64,000 bases of DNA, from NCBI GenBank assembly GCA_017435305.1, contig JAFSFH010000013.1, forward strand, positions 1 to 64,000. The letters run 5' to 3'. The notes beneath the pieces are model-generated. The model saw nothing but the letters and a program-made list of their open reading frames with translations, was not told where the DNA came from and searched no databases. A program made the translations under genes and the position numbers. Below are positions 35,844-45,518 of the stretch, piece by piece. Each line of letters begins with the position of its first letter. The stretch's first letter is position 1. The stretch comes from Clostridia bacterium (GTDB taxonomy: Bacteria; Bacillota_A; Clostridia; Oscillospirales; Acutalibacteraceae).

Positions 35844-37346
35844 ATGAAAACAGCGAAGTTCCATCGCCTGACCGGCGTGCTGTCTTTGGTGTTGGTAGCG
35901 GTTATGCTGCTGACCCTGGTCGGCTGCACCGGCGGCAACCCCAACGAGCCTGATGACGGCGATAAGAGTGACGTGTCTACCACCACGACCACTACCACCG
36001 CCGCCAGCAGCACCAAGCCTACGGAGTCCACCACCAAGCCCTCCGGCAGTGGCGGTCTGCGCACCAACAAAAACGATAGCAAGACCAACACCACCCAGTC
36101 GGTGACAGCCACCACGCCCTCCATCGATCCCGGTGAGGACGTACTGGCCGGCGCTAAGAAGGCCGGCCTGAAGGGCACCAAGATCGAGATGCTGCTCTGG
36201 TGGACCTCCGGCAAGGACGATAAGGCCGAGGCCGCTACCTTCAAGAAGGAGACCGGCATCGAGGTTACCTACAAGACCGCGGCTATGAAGAAGTATCAGG
36301 ACACCCTGACCGCCCGCGTTTCTTCCGGCAACCCCCCCGCACTGGCCGCCATCATCAACGAGTGGTATCCCGCTCCCATCACCCGCGGTCTGATGCAGCC
36401 CATCGACAACGTTAAGGGTTGGAACTTCAAGGATAAGGACGTTTACGCTCTGTCCCTGATGGATCAGTTCTCCCACAAGGGCAAGCACTACGGTATCGCC
36501 CTGAAGGGCTCCAATATGACCACCTTCGAGGTGATGTTCTTCAACAAGTCCATCCTGAAAAAGTGCAAGGTCAAACAGGATCCCTATCAGCTGTGGAAAG
36601 CCGGTAAGTGGAACTGGGACACCTGCCTGGACATCGCTCTGAAGTGCACCGATAAGGATGCCAAGCGTTCCGGTATGTCCAACGTTGGTCAGTATTTCTG
36701 GATGCTGTCCGCCGGTGAGGACTTCGTTAAGTCCACCAAGGCCGGTCTGAAGAACAACATTAAGTCCTCCGGCGTTCTGAACGCCTGGAGCTGGAACTGG
36801 AACCTGATCTACGATAAGAAGGTCATTGACACCACCTACACCGGCCAGACTCCCTTCTATCAGGGCAAGGCCGCTATGCTGGGTGCCGGCTCCTACATGA
36901 TGCAGGCCGATTCCAGCCACAAGAACTACGTTCCCCAGAACATGAAGACCGACTGGGGCGTCGTTCCCTTCCCGTCCCCCAAGGGCAAGACCGTTGCCGC
37001 CTGTGAGGGTACCGTGTGGGGCTTCCCCACCGGCGTGAGCGGCAAGAAGCTGCAGGCCGCTGCCTGGTACCTGCGCTACTTCCTGGACGACTATCATTAC
37101 TCCGCCCGCGACTTCTATCCCAAGGATGAGTGCTGGGAGGTTATGAAGTGGATGTGGGATCAGCCCATCCAGTCCTATAACTCCGTTGGTGTTCTCACCT
37201 ACAACGGTGAGTACGATGCTTACACCATCCAGTTCGACCTGGTCGATAACGCCGATACCAAGGCTAAGCTGAACGCCGGTATCGAGAAGTGGGATGGCAT
37301 TCTGAGCGCCAACATTAAGAAGATCGAGAACGAGTTTGCGGAGTAA
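35844..37346 (+). CDS. Sugar ABC transporter solute-binding lipoprotein
   Basis: A 500-residue family-1 extracellular solute-binding protein. Signal peptide with lipobox LVGC (Cys28), a Thr/Ser-rich surface spacer to about residue 85 (with TTTTTTT), then the two-lobed binding domain (IEMLLWWTSGKDDKAEAATF at about 113-132; later PYQLWKAGKWNWDTCLDIAL and WGVVPFPSPKGKTVAACEG). No permease gene is adjacent, so it must use permeases from elsewhere; the second permease pair at 26462-28355 lacks its own binding protein and is one candidate. It is followed by a hairpin (37382-37412) and then the third glycanase gene. AAAGGAGGA precedes the ATG. Confidence 0.9.
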   Translation: MKTAKFHRLTGVLSLVLVAVMLLTLVGCTGGNPNEPDDGDKSDVSTTTTTTTAASSTKPTESTTKPSGSGGLRTNKNDSKTNTTQSVTATTPSIDPGEDVLAGAKKAGLKGTKIEMLLWWTSGKDDKAEAATFKKETGIEVTYKTAAMKKYQDTLTARVSSGNPPALAAIINEWYPAPITRGLMQPIDNVKGWNFKDKDVYALSLMDQFSHKGKHYGIALKGSNMTTFEVMFFNKSILKKCKVKQDPYQLWKAGKWNWDTCLDIALKCTDKDAKRSGMSNVGQYFWMLSAGEDFVKSTKAGLKNNIKSSGVLNAWSWNWNLIYDKKVIDTTYTGQTPFYQGKAAMLGAGSYMMQADSSHKNYVPQNMKTDWGVVPFPSPKGKTVAACEGTVWGFPTGVSGKKLQAAAWYLRYFLDDYHYSARDFYPKDECWEVMKWMWDQPIQSYNSVGVLTYNGEYDAYTIQFDLVDNADTKAKLNAGIEKWDGILSANIKKIENEFAE

Positions 37347-37381
37347 TCAACCTTTCAGTTGATTGTAAACCCATTGATTGG

Positions 37382-37412
37382 TGTGACCTCGGCCCCTGGG
37401 GTCGAGGTCACA
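37382..37412 (+). promoter_or_regulatory. Intercistronic hairpin
   Basis: Arms TGTGACCTCG (37382-37391) and CGAGGTCACA (37403-37412), extended inside by CCC/GGG. There is no T-run, so it is not a terminator. Hairpins in this position protect the upstream message and give binding-protein genes higher expression than the genes that follow; that reading is inference. Confidence 0.6.
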
Positions 37413-37438
37413 GCCAACCGTTTGAAAGGATGCAAGAG

Positions 37439-39508
37439 ATGAGTAGAATCAAACTTAAAATGTTACTGCCCATCCTGTGCGCCGTCACTCTGCTTTTCAG
37501 CATGGTGGGGACCATTATGGCCTCCGGCGTCACCCAGACCTGGCGTGACGAGCCCAACGAAGTTGAAAAGATCTTAGAGCGTGACGGTTATCTGGAAGGT
37601 ATCTGGTACCCCTGGTTCCAGCACAAGTGGTTGGGTCACTGTCTGACCGGCAACGACCTGATGGCCGATGTCTTAGGCAGCAACAACCCCATGCAGGTCG
37701 GTATCGATCAGTACGGTGAGCTCAATATCTACCGTGAGATCTACAACCTGAAGGCGCTGGGATTCAACATCCTCGGTTATGAGGGCTCTCCCTTCGGCGA
37801 GGGCGTTATTTACAACAAAAACGGCGACGTCATCGGTATCAAAGAGGAATATCTGAACAACGTGCGCCGCTTCCTGGACATCTGTAAAGAGGTCGGTATG
37901 CCGGTTCTGTGGACCGTTTGCTTCCACACCACCGCCATCAACGACCTGTACGACGATGGCAAGCTGGTTTGGGACCGCGTGGCTCAGGCCTACGCCAACC
38001 CCGAGGTGGCCGACCACTATGCCGAGCGCTTTGTTAAGCCTCTGTGTAAGGTGCTGGCCGAGTACCCCGAGACGGTGGTGATGGTCTCCGCCGGCGTTGA
38101 GCTGGAGAACGAGATCAACGACAGCGAGATCGGTAACTACTTCGATCAGCGTTACACCTACGGTGTCAACCAGGAGAATATGCTGTACTTCATCAATGCG
38201 GTCAACGAGATGGTGAAGCAGGAGCTGCCGGACGTGTCCCGCACCATCAGCTCCACCTCCACCGATATGTCCATCTACGAGGGCATTGACTTTGACTTCA
38301 TTGGTAAGAACCACTACACCCGCAGTGCCAGCGCCCCCAACATTGAGGAGCTGCGCGGCACCACCCCCATGCTGGTCACCGAGTTCGGTCTGGGTGACGG
38401 TGTTATGGAGGAGGACGCTCTGTGGACTTTGAAGCAGTCCATGTTCCGCGATAACTTTATCAACGCCGGATACAAGGGCTGGATGTACTGGTGCTGGTCC
38501 AACCAGGGCTACGGCGGTGCCTACGACCTGCTGGCCGGCGACGGTAAGTCTACCACCGATTTCCGTGACGGCGCCTACGCCATTAAGTTTAAGGCGGACG
38601 CCTATCGTGCCGAGCATCGCGGCGAGGACATCGTCCTGGATACGCCGGTCCTGTTCTGTAACAAGGGCTCCGGCACCATCGAGTGGATCGTTTCCCGTCA
38701 GGCGACCAAGCTGTCGATCCTCCGTTCCTTCAACGGCGGTAAGACCTGGGAGACCCTGGTGAAGAAGGGCGATCCCACCAAGTATCAGGGCAACTTCAAG
38801 GGCACTTACGTGGATGAGAAGGTTGCCAATATGCAGCCGGACGGCACCAAGGTTATGTATAAGCTGATCGCTTATGATGACGACGGTAACGCCTGTGAGT
38901 CCGTTCCCTCCAACAACGCCAAGGTTGTTGGTCCTCCCGTGGACGTTTTCGCCGACTATAACTGTGACTTCGAGGACGGTATGGAAGGCTGGGAGGAGTT
39001 CGGTAAGAACGGTGAGTACGATGAAGGCGCCAACTATAAGGCGCAGGTCATCGAGGTTGACGGCAAGAAGGTGCTGGAGTTCCGCCAGAACTATAAGGTG
39101 GAGGATGATGGCAGCATCACCCCCGCCGGCGACTGGTCCGGTATCCACCTGGACGGCATCACCGTCAAGCCCAACACCCAGTACAGAATGGTGATCAAGT
39201 ATAAGATCGCTCCCGACTCCATCTTTGCAGATGAGGAGTCCACCGAGACCAATAAGATGTCCGGCTTCCTGTTCGTGCGTTATCAGGAGGCAGACGGCAC
39301 CGGTAACGGTCTGGGTGACTTTGAGGACGGTCAGGAGACCGCCTACTATATGCTCTCCGGTAGTAAGAACGAGTGGAGAGAGGACGGCGGCACGTTTAAG
39401 ACCAATGCCAGCGATAAGCTGGGTCTGGATCTCCGTACCCACGCGTTGGCCGGTAACAACCCCGTCCACTATTACATCGACAGCATTCAGCTGTTCGAGG
39501 TGATTTAA
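37439..39508 (+). CDS. Clan GH-A-like secreted glycanase with CBM4/9-like module
   Basis: A 689-residue secreted homologue of the 6010 protein, very close in the barrel (GYLEGIWYPWFQHKWLGH; NLKALGFNILGYEGSPFGEG). Candidate acid/base is Glu225 (ENEINDSE) and nucleophile Glu315 (LVTEFGLGDG), 90 residues apart, as in the 6010 protein. A middle beta domain (IEWIVSRQATKLSILRSFNG) is followed by a C-terminal CBM4/9-like module (YNCDFEDGMEGWEEFG ... YYIDSIQLFEV, about 510-689). The signal peptide lacks a lipobox. The ATG at 37439 is preferred; the ATG at 37430 overlaps the AAAGGA ribosome site. The CBM partner begins 15 bases after the stop. Confidence 0.8.
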   Translation: MSRIKLKMLLPILCAVTLLFSMVGTIMASGVTQTWRDEPNEVEKILERDGYLEGIWYPWFQHKWLGHCLTGNDLMADVLGSNNPMQVGIDQYGELNIYREIYNLKALGFNILGYEGSPFGEGVIYNKNGDVIGIKEEYLNNVRRFLDICKEVGMPVLWTVCFHTTAINDLYDDGKLVWDRVAQAYANPEVADHYAERFVKPLCKVLAEYPETVVMVSAGVELENEINDSEIGNYFDQRYTYGVNQENMLYFINAVNEMVKQELPDVSRTISSTSTDMSIYEGIDFDFIGKNHYTRSASAPNIEELRGTTPMLVTEFGLGDGVMEEDALWTLKQSMFRDNFINAGYKGWMYWCWSNQGYGGAYDLLAGDGKSTTDFRDGAYAIKFKADAYRAEHRGEDIVLDTPVLFCNKGSGTIEWIVSRQATKLSILRSFNGGKTWETLVKKGDPTKYQGNFKGTYVDEKVANMQPDGTKVMYKLIAYDDDGNACESVPSNNAKVVGPPVDVFADYNCDFEDGMEGWEEFGKNGEYDEGANYKAQVIEVDGKKVLEFRQNYKVEDDGSITPAGDWSGIHLDGITVKPNTQYRMVIKYKIAPDSIFADEESTETNKMSGFLFVRYQEADGTGNGLGDFEDGQETAYYMLSGSKNEWREDGGTFKTNASDKLGLDLRTHALAGNNPVHYYIDSIQLFEVI

Positions 39509-39523
39509 GGAGGTGGAGAGAAT

Positions 39524-42500
39524 ATGTTTAAGATGAATATGAAAAAAGCATTGGCTCTCCTGGCCTCCCTTTTGATGCTGTGTACGCTGATTCCCCTGAG
39601 TGCGATTCTCGCCACCGCTGACGTCAACAATCTGGTGGTCAACGGCGATTTCGAGAACGGTACCAACGGCTGGGCAGTGAACGCCGGCGCCTCTATTGCG
39701 GGCGGCGACACCCACGCCGGCAGCGGTGCTCTGCGGATGGAGAACCCCAGCGCCTGGGGCGAGGCCGCCACGCAGGTGGTGGCCGTTGAGGCGAACACCA
39801 AATATACCCTCACCTGGTATTCCAAGCGCGTGAGCGGTAACGGCGCCTTTGACCTGTTCATTATGAACAACAATGGCTACGCCAACCTGGACCGTGAGGG
39901 CGCTAACTGGATGAACGAGACCTCCGGCAACTGGGTCAAGAACGAGTGCGTTGTCAGTACCGGCACCGCCACCCAGGTTCTGCTGAAGTGGTCCTGCGAG
40001 GTCGCCAACGCCGGTGTCATTCTGGTGGACGACCTGACCATGGTCAAGGTCGGCGGCGCCCCCGACGCCCCCGATGTCGATGATACCGTGATGAATATGG
40101 ACTTTGAGGACGGCGTGGCCGTCTTCACTCCCGGCTCTGTGGTTTCCGATGGCAGCAACTGCCTGAAGTGGACGGCCACCGGCGGCTGGAGTGCTACTTA
40201 TCGCACGGTCACCGGCGTTCAGAAGAACACCGAGTACACCATCACCTTTAAGGCTAAGGGTAGCGTGGCGGGTGCCATGGGCATCACCATCCAGTCCGGT
40301 GACTGGGGTGCCTTCTACAACGGCCCGACCTTTGACGTCACTACCGCGTGGAAGGAATACACCCTTACCACCAATGTAGAGAATATTCCCACCAGCAGCG
40401 GCTCCATTCTGTTTAAGTTCCAGGATGTGGGCGTGGCTATGGATCTGTACGTTGACGATCTGGTTATGGTGAAGAAGGGCTCCGAGCCCGACGTCCCCGA
40501 CATTCCCGACGTTCCCGGCACCAACGTGGTGGTTAACGGCGATTTCGAGAATGGCATCAACGGCTGGAATCTGGCCGCCACCGCCCTGGTCGTGGGGGAT
40601 GATACCCACGCCGGTAACGGCGCTCTAAAGCTGGAGAATCCCACCGCTTGGGGCGAGGCTGCGACGCAGGTCGTGACCGTAGAGCCCAACACCGAGTACA
40701 CCATCACCTGGTATACCAAGCGTGTGAGCGGCAACGGCGCCTTTAACCTGTTCACGATGAACAACAACGGCTACGCCAATCTGACCACCGTCAGCGGTCA
40801 GAACTGGATGAACGAGACCTCCGGCAACTGGGTTAAGAACGAGTACGTCGTCAATACCGGCGATGCCACTCAGGTTCTGCTGAAGTGGTCCTGCGAGGCC
40901 GCCAATGCCGGCGTGATCTACATCGACGATCTGATCATGGTAAAGGCCGGCGAGGAGCCTGTGATTCCTCCCGCCACCGGCAATCTGATCGTCAACGGCG
41001 ATCTGGAGACCGGCGAGGTTGCTCCCTGGGATAACCTGTGGGGCTCCAACACCGTCTCCATCGTGGAGGGTCATAACAGTTCCAACGCGTTGAACGTCAT
41101 TTCCGGCACCTGGAAGCACGTCCGCCAGAAGGTGACTGTGGAGCCCAACACCGATTACGTGCTCACCGCCTGGTCTAAGGGCGCTGTGGATATGACCCTG
41201 CTGGTCAAGGATGGTGCCGATTCCGTCAACGTGGCTCAGGCCGGTTTTGGCAGTGGTTCCGACTGGACCAAGACCTCTGTGGAGTTCAACTCCGCCGGCT
41301 ACACCGAGCTCTATGTCGGTGTGATGGGTAATACGGACAGCTCTGTGGGTACCTTCGACGATTTCGAGTTGGTTAAGAAAGAGGATGAGCCCGTTCCGCC
41401 TCCCGCCACCGGCGATCTGATCGTCAACGGAGACCTGGAGACCGGCGAGGTTGATCCTTGGGAGAACGTATGGGGCGCCAGCACCGTCTCTATTGTGGCG
41501 GGTCGCGACAGCTCCAGCGCTCTGAACGTCATCTCCGGCACCTGGAAGGTTGTCCGACAGAAGGTGACGGTGGAGCCCAACACCGATTACGTGTACAGCG
41601 TCTGGTCTAAGGACGCTGTGGAGATGACCCTGCTGGTCAAGGACGGCGCCGACACCGCTAACGTGGCTCAGGCCGGTATTGGCAGCAGCTCCGACTGGAC
41701 CAAGACCTCTGTGGAGTTCAACTCCGGCAGCTACACCGAGATCTACGTCGGTGTGATGGGTAATACGGATAGTTCCGTCGGTACCTTCGACGATTTCGAG
41801 CTGACCGTCAAGGGCGATGAGCCCGATGAGCCCGACCAGCCCGATGTGCCCACCTATCCCACCGAGCTGATCAACGGTGACTTCGAGAACGGCACCGAGG
41901 GATGGGCTGTGAACGGCTCCTGCGCCAGCAACAGCACCGACGCCCATAAGGGTGCCTCCGCTCTGCAGCTGGATAACCCCAGCGCCTGGAGTGAGGCCGC
42001 TCTGCAGGCGGTTTCCGTGCAGAAGAATACCAACTACGTTATCACTTGGTATGCCAAGCGCGTTTCCGGCACCGGCGCTTTCAACCTGATTCTGATGAAC
42101 GACAAGAATGATAACTATTCTGTGGACGGTCAGAACTGGATGAATGAAACCTCCGGCGACTGGACCAAGTATAAGGTCGTTCTCGCCACCGGCGAAAACA
42201 CCGTAATCAAGTTCAAGTTCACCAACGAGGCCGCCAACCCCGGCGTGATCCTGATTGACGACGTCAGCATGATCATCGAGGGATCCGAGCCTGTGGATCC
42301 CACCGGCAATCTGATTAAGAACGGCAGCTTTGAGGATGGACGTGATGAGTGGAATTGGGGCGGCGATTCCGTCCTGTATAAGGATGACTATTATGAGGGC
42401 AGCCAGTCTGCCAAGCTGTCTCACTCCGCTCAGTGGGGCGAGGCTCTGGCTCAGTACGTTAAGGTTGAGCCTCAGACCGAGTACGTCATCCTGTTCTACA

Positions 42501-44242
42501 CCAAGCGCCTGAGCGGCAAGGGTGTGTGGAACCTGAATCTGATGGATGGCGACACCATCAACACCACCAACAAGAACATCCCCGTTTCTAAGGATAGTAA
42601 GCTGTGGTTCGACCACGAGACCAAGAACGAGTGGGTTGAGCACCGCATCGAGTTTAACTCCGGTGACGTGACCAAGGCCTTCGTTAAGTTCAGTCCCGAG
42701 TCGACCGATTCCGGCACCTATCTGGTGGACTACGTGGGTATGTGGGTGAGAGGCAACGAGCCCTCTCCCGACGATCCCGATAATCCCATCGTTCCTCCCG
42801 CTTCTCCCATGTATATGACCTCCTACGGTGTGCTGCACAACCGCCCCGAGTATGAGGAGGACAACGTGCTGGAGAACGCTGACTTTGAGTCCAGCGGCGG
42901 TCAGTGGAAGGACGGCTTTACCGATGACACCGTGTCTGTCGTTAAGGATAAGACCACCCTGTCCGGTAATAAGAGCCTGTTCTTCGATACCTCCGATAAG
43001 GAGTCCGAGACCAAGCTGATCTTCTGGTTAGACGTGGAGCCCGAGACCGAATACGTATTCTCCACCTGGCTGAAGGGTGCGTTCCTGTCGGATGACAACC
43101 GCGGTCTGGCCACCATCGGCGTGGTTAAGCCGGACGGCACCTTCCTGGCCGACTATGTTGAGAACGACATTAAGCGCTTCCTGAATGGCGAGCGCCAGAT
43201 CGTTCCCACCGCTTGGGATAACGAGTGGCACCTGCGTAGCGTGGAGTTCAACTCCGGCGAAGAGGGTAAGGTCGGTATCGCTATTGCGGGTACCGGTTCT
43301 CAGATGTGGATCGACGATATGGCCCTGTATAAGGCCACGGCGGGTGTACAGTACGTATCTCCCAATGCCGGCGGTAACGTCGCTTTGGACTTCGCTATTG
43401 ACACCTACACCTGCCAGGATGAGGATAGCCTGATCCCCGATCCCAACTTCGACACCAAGGATAAGTCCGGTTTCTGGGCGGACAGCTACGGCTGGCGCAA
43501 CGGATTCCTGACCTTCGAGGAGAACGAGTATGAGTACGGTACTTCTCTGAAGTATACCGCCACCGAGGAGAACGCTCCTCTGTCCATCATCAAGACCATT
43601 AAGGTTAAGCCCAACACCGAGTATACCTTCTCTCTGGATCTGAAGATCATCGAGGATGGTTGGGGTAAGCTGGTGCTGATGGATGGCAAGAAGCGTAATC
43701 CCGTCAACTTTACGGAGATCACCTTCGATTCCTTCGCCTACGATGCCGATTCCGCTTACTACGGCTGGTTCACCACCGCCTGTAAGTTTGACACCGACGT
43801 ATACGATGAGATCTCCATCGCGGTGGTGGATGACGGCGGTATTGTTCTGATGGACAATATGCGTCTGTATGAGAGCAGCAATGGCGACTCCAGCGTATCC
43901 GATGCCTTCGTACCGCCTCCGGAGGAGGAGTCGGATGACTGGTACGGCGACGACTGGTACGAGGACGAACCCATCGAAGACGAACCCATCGAGGACGTGA
44001 TCATCGATACTCCCGTGGAGCCCGAGACTCCCGGCGGTGACGGCGACTCCAAGCCTGTGGATAACAGCTCTACCTTCCTGCCGCTGATTATCGGTGGCTC
44101 TGCCCTGGCTCTGGCCGGTGGCGTGGTGCTGGTCATCATCCTGGTGAAGAAGAAAAAGAAAGCCGCCCCCGTGGATGCCGCCGCTGCGGCTGCTCCCGAG
44201 GCTGCTGAGGCTGCCGAGCCCACCCCCGAGGAGAACGCGTAA
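39524..44242 (+). CDS. Giant cell-surface CBM-array protein with C-terminal membrane anchor
   Basis: A 1572-residue surface protein built of nine CBM4/9-like modules. Approximate starts are residues 36, 189, 334, 486, 631, 780, 928, 1113 and 1297, mostly opened by N-L-x-x-N-G-D-F/L-E and closed by DD-x-x-hydrophobic. Proline/acidic linkers separate them. Modules 1 and 3 are near copies, as are 4 and 5, showing recent internal duplication. Modules 8 and 9 match the second and third modules of the 7937 and 32310 proteins (HNRPEYEE linker; DEDSLIPDPN). After an acidic linker (EDEPIEDEPIED) comes one transmembrane helix (about 1524-1547), KKKKK and an Ala/Glu-rich tail; no LPxTG. The unknown domain of the two sister proteins is missing. 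It is probably a surface receptor for the glycan cut by the preceding enzyme. Confidence 0.85.
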   Translation: MFKMNMKKALALLASLLMLCTLIPLSAILATADVNNLVVNGDFENGTNGWAVNAGASIAGGDTHAGSGALRMENPSAWGEAATQVVAVEANTKYTLTWYSKRVSGNGAFDLFIMNNNGYANLDREGANWMNETSGNWVKNECVVSTGTATQVLLKWSCEVANAGVILVDDLTMVKVGGAPDAPDVDDTVMNMDFEDGVAVFTPGSVVSDGSNCLKWTATGGWSATYRTVTGVQKNTEYTITFKAKGSVAGAMGITIQSGDWGAFYNGPTFDVTTAWKEYTLTTNVENIPTSSGSILFKFQDVGVAMDLYVDDLVMVKKGSEPDVPDIPDVPGTNVVVNGDFENGINGWNLAATALVVGDDTHAGNGALKLENPTAWGEAATQVVTVEPNTEYTITWYTKRVSGNGAFNLFTMNNNGYANLTTVSGQNWMNETSGNWVKNEYVVNTGDATQVLLKWSCEAANAGVIYIDDLIMVKAGEEPVIPPATGNLIVNGDLETGEVAPWDNLWGSNTVSIVEGHNSSNALNVISGTWKHVRQKVTVEPNTDYVLTAWSKGAVDMTLLVKDGADSVNVAQAGFGSGSDWTKTSVEFNSAGYTELYVGVMGNTDSSVGTFDDFELVKKEDEPVPPPATGDLIVNGDLETGEVDPWENVWGASTVSIVAGRDSSSALNVISGTWKVVRQKVTVEPNTDYVYSVWSKDAVEMTLLVKDGADTANVAQAGIGSSSDWTKTSVEFNSGSYTEIYVGVMGNTDSSVGTFDDFELTVKGDEPDEPDQPDVPTYPTELINGDFENGTEGWAVNGSCASNSTDAHKGASALQLDNPSAWSEAALQAVSVQKNTNYVITWYAKRVSGTGAFNLILMNDKNDNYSVDGQNWMNETSGDWTKYKVVLATGENTVIKFKFTNEAANPGVILIDDVSMIIEGSEPVDPTGNLIKNGSFEDGRDEWNWGGDSVLYKDDYYEGSQSAKLSHSAQWGEALAQYVKVEPQTEYVILFYTKRLSGKGVWNLNLMDGDTINTTNKNIPVSKDSKLWFDHETKNEWVEHRIEFNSGDVTKAFVKFSPESTDSGTYLVDYVGMWVRGNEPSPDDPDNPIVPPASPMYMTSYGVLHNRPEYEEDNVLENADFESSGGQWKDGFTDDTVSVVKDKTTLSGNKSLFFDTSDKESETKLIFWLDVEPETEYVFSTWLKGAFLSDDNRGLATIGVVKPDGTFLADYVENDIKRFLNGERQIVPTAWDNEWHLRSVEFNSGEEGKVGIAIAGTGSQMWIDDMALYKATAGVQYVSPNAGGNVALDFAIDTYTCQDEDSLIPDPNFDTKDKSGFWADSYGWRNGFLTFEENEYEYGTSLKYTATEENAPLSIIKTIKVKPNTEYTFSLDLKIIEDGWGKLVLMDGKKRNPVNFTEITFDSFAYDADSAYYGWFTTACKFDTDVYDEISIAVVDDGGIVLMDNMRLYESSNGDSSVSDAFVPPPEEESDDWYGDDWYEDEPIEDEPIEDVIIDTPVEPETPGGDGDSKPVDNSSTFLPLIIGGSALALAGGVVLVIILVKKKKKAAPVDAAAAAAPEAAEAAEPTPEENA

Positions 44243-44276
44243 GACACCGTCTTAAACGTCGTATAACCTAATTAAA

Positions 44277-44312
44277 AACCGGCAAGGAGTTTGCTCCTTG
44301 CCGGTTTTCTTT
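44277..44312 (+). terminator. Terminator of the third glycanase/CBM operon
   Basis: Arms AACCGGCAAGGAG (44277-44289) and CTCCTTGCCGGTT (44294-44306), loop TTTG, then a T-rich tail. Confidence 0.88.
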
Positions 44313-44324
44313 TGCCGTAAAAAC

Positions 44325-44354
44325 AGCCCTCTGCCGCGAAAATGGCAGAGGGCT
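44325..44354 (-). terminator. Terminator of the AraC gene
   Basis: Arms AGCCCTCTGCC (44325-44335) and GGCAGAGGGCT (44344-44354). Read on the minus strand it is followed by a T-run (A-run at 44319-44323 on the plus strand) and begins 5 bases after the stop codon. Confidence 0.82.
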
Positions 44355-44358
44355 TACG

Positions 44359-45285
44359 TTAGCTGTTTAGTTCATAGGTTTCCGAGATCTCGGTTACCGG
44401 CTCGCTTTGGTTGCGCTTCGCTTTGTTCTGCTGCTGATACTCCTTGGGGGTGATGCCGTATTTCTTACGGAATACCGAGATGAAGTAGGAGGCGGCAGAG
44501 AAGCCGGACTGGGCCGAGATGGTCTCAATGTTCAGGTTGGGGTTCTCCAGTAGCTTGACGGCGTATTGGAGCCGCAGATCGGATATCATCTGCATGCAGG
44601 TGGTGCCGGTGGCCTGCTTAAACAGGAGGGCCAGATGGTTGGGGGAGACGTGAGCTTTTTCGCCCAGTTCCTGCATGGAGATCTTTTTGCGGAAGTTGTA
44701 GAATATATACTGTAGGGTCTGGTGCACCACCGGATTGGCGGCGGTGTAGGAGGCGAAGCGGTTCTCGTTCTGACGGCTTTCGCGGATGATGGTCAGGCAT
44801 AGATAGGACAGCATCAGCTGAATGCTCAGGCTCTGGGTGTTATTCACCTCAAAGCAGTGGAGCAGCTCATTGAGTTGGGTCAGCAGACGGCTGAATTCGG
44901 CATCGTTGAAATGGATGGAGTGTACGTGGTCGTGCTGCAACAGCAGATCCCGCACCTCACCAAAGATAGCCTGCTCGTCGAATCGGAGATGTACCACATG
45001 CAGGTCGGTGCCGGGGTCGGGGATCAGCGCGTGAATGTCCATGGGGGTCAGCAGATAGGCACATCCCTCCGACAGGGGATAGTTGGTGCCGTTGTACTGA
45101 TGGGTGCCGGTGCCGTCCAGCACGATCTCGATCTCGAAGTAATCGTGCCAGTGGAGCTCGCGGCTTTGTTGCCACCAGTCCTTAACGATGCGCTCATCAA
45201 TGGCCAGGAAGAATGGATTCTGCATACGATACATATATCCCTGGTCAGCAGAAATAAAATGGGATTTGATCATGCCGTCGCTCAT
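44359..45285 (-). CDS. AraC family transcription regulator
   Basis: A 308-residue regulator. The N-terminal cupin sensor has LHWHDYFEIEIVLDGTGTH (about residues 44-62) and LTPMDIHALIP. The C-terminal AraC domain has two helix-turn-helix units (MQELGEKAHVSPNHLALLFKQ, then IETISAQSGFSAASYFISVF) and the usual RKKYGITPKEYQQQ end. The effector is likely a sugar released from the local glycan. It is convergent with the third CBM operon and downstream of the first giant gene on the same strand, but with its own promoter. It could regulate either block. Confidence 0.88.
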   Translation of the reverse strand: MSDGMIKSHFISADQGYMYRMQNPFFLAIDERIVKDWWQQSRELHWHDYFEIEIVLDGTGTHQYNGTNYPLSEGCAYLLTPMDIHALIPDPGTDLHVVHLRFDEQAIFGEVRDLLLQHDHVHSIHFNDAEFSRLLTQLNELLHCFEVNNTQSLSIQLMLSYLCLTIIRESRQNENRFASYTAANPVVHQTLQYIFYNFRKKISMQELGEKAHVSPNHLALLFKQATGTTCMQMISDLRLQYAVKLLENPNLNIETISAQSGFSAASYFISVFRKKYGITPKEYQQQNKAKRNQSEPVTEISETYELNS

Positions 45286-45317
45286 GGGTTGCCTCCCTAA
45301 AAAGAAATACAGACATT

Positions 45318-45345
45318 ATTATATCAATTTTTCCCTAAAAAGCAA
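45318..45345 (-). promoter_or_regulatory. Promoter of the AraC gene
   Basis: Minus strand TTGCTT (45340-45345) and TATAAT (45318-45323), spacer 16 bases. CCCTAAAAAG occurs both inside the spacer/-35 boundary (45333-45342) and at the ribosome site (45295-45304), which may point to autoregulation. Confidence 0.65.
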
Positions 45346-45458
45346 TAGTTTTATTATAATTTTATCTAAAAAAACCAGAAAATAATGAAATATTGAAAAA
45401 TCGGCTGTATGTTTTCCTTGTCGAACGTGCTGTAAAGCCCTTTCGCTTCACAGCAGAA

Positions 45459-45494
45459 ATGCCCCCGACAATGGGCATCCATTGTCGGGGGCAT
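45459..45494 (-). terminator. Terminator of giant gene 1
   Basis: A 16-bp perfect stem (45459-45474 with 45479-45494) around GCAT, carrying CCCCCGACAA. The T-run on the minus side is weak. Confidence 0.75.
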
Positions 45495-45518
45495 TGTTCG
45501 ATTTTGCTCGCGGGCGAT

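Noticed and set aside
37673..40609. 978-codon minus-strand open frame across two plus-strand genes
   Set aside because: It spans the junction of the third glycanase and its CBM partner, both supported by homology, ribosome sites and signal peptides. The antisense product resembles no family.
39524..44242. Sortase anchoring of the nine-CBM protein
   Set aside because: The C-terminus has a transmembrane helix and Lys run, but no LPxTG-type motif before it, and a long Ala/Glu tail follows.
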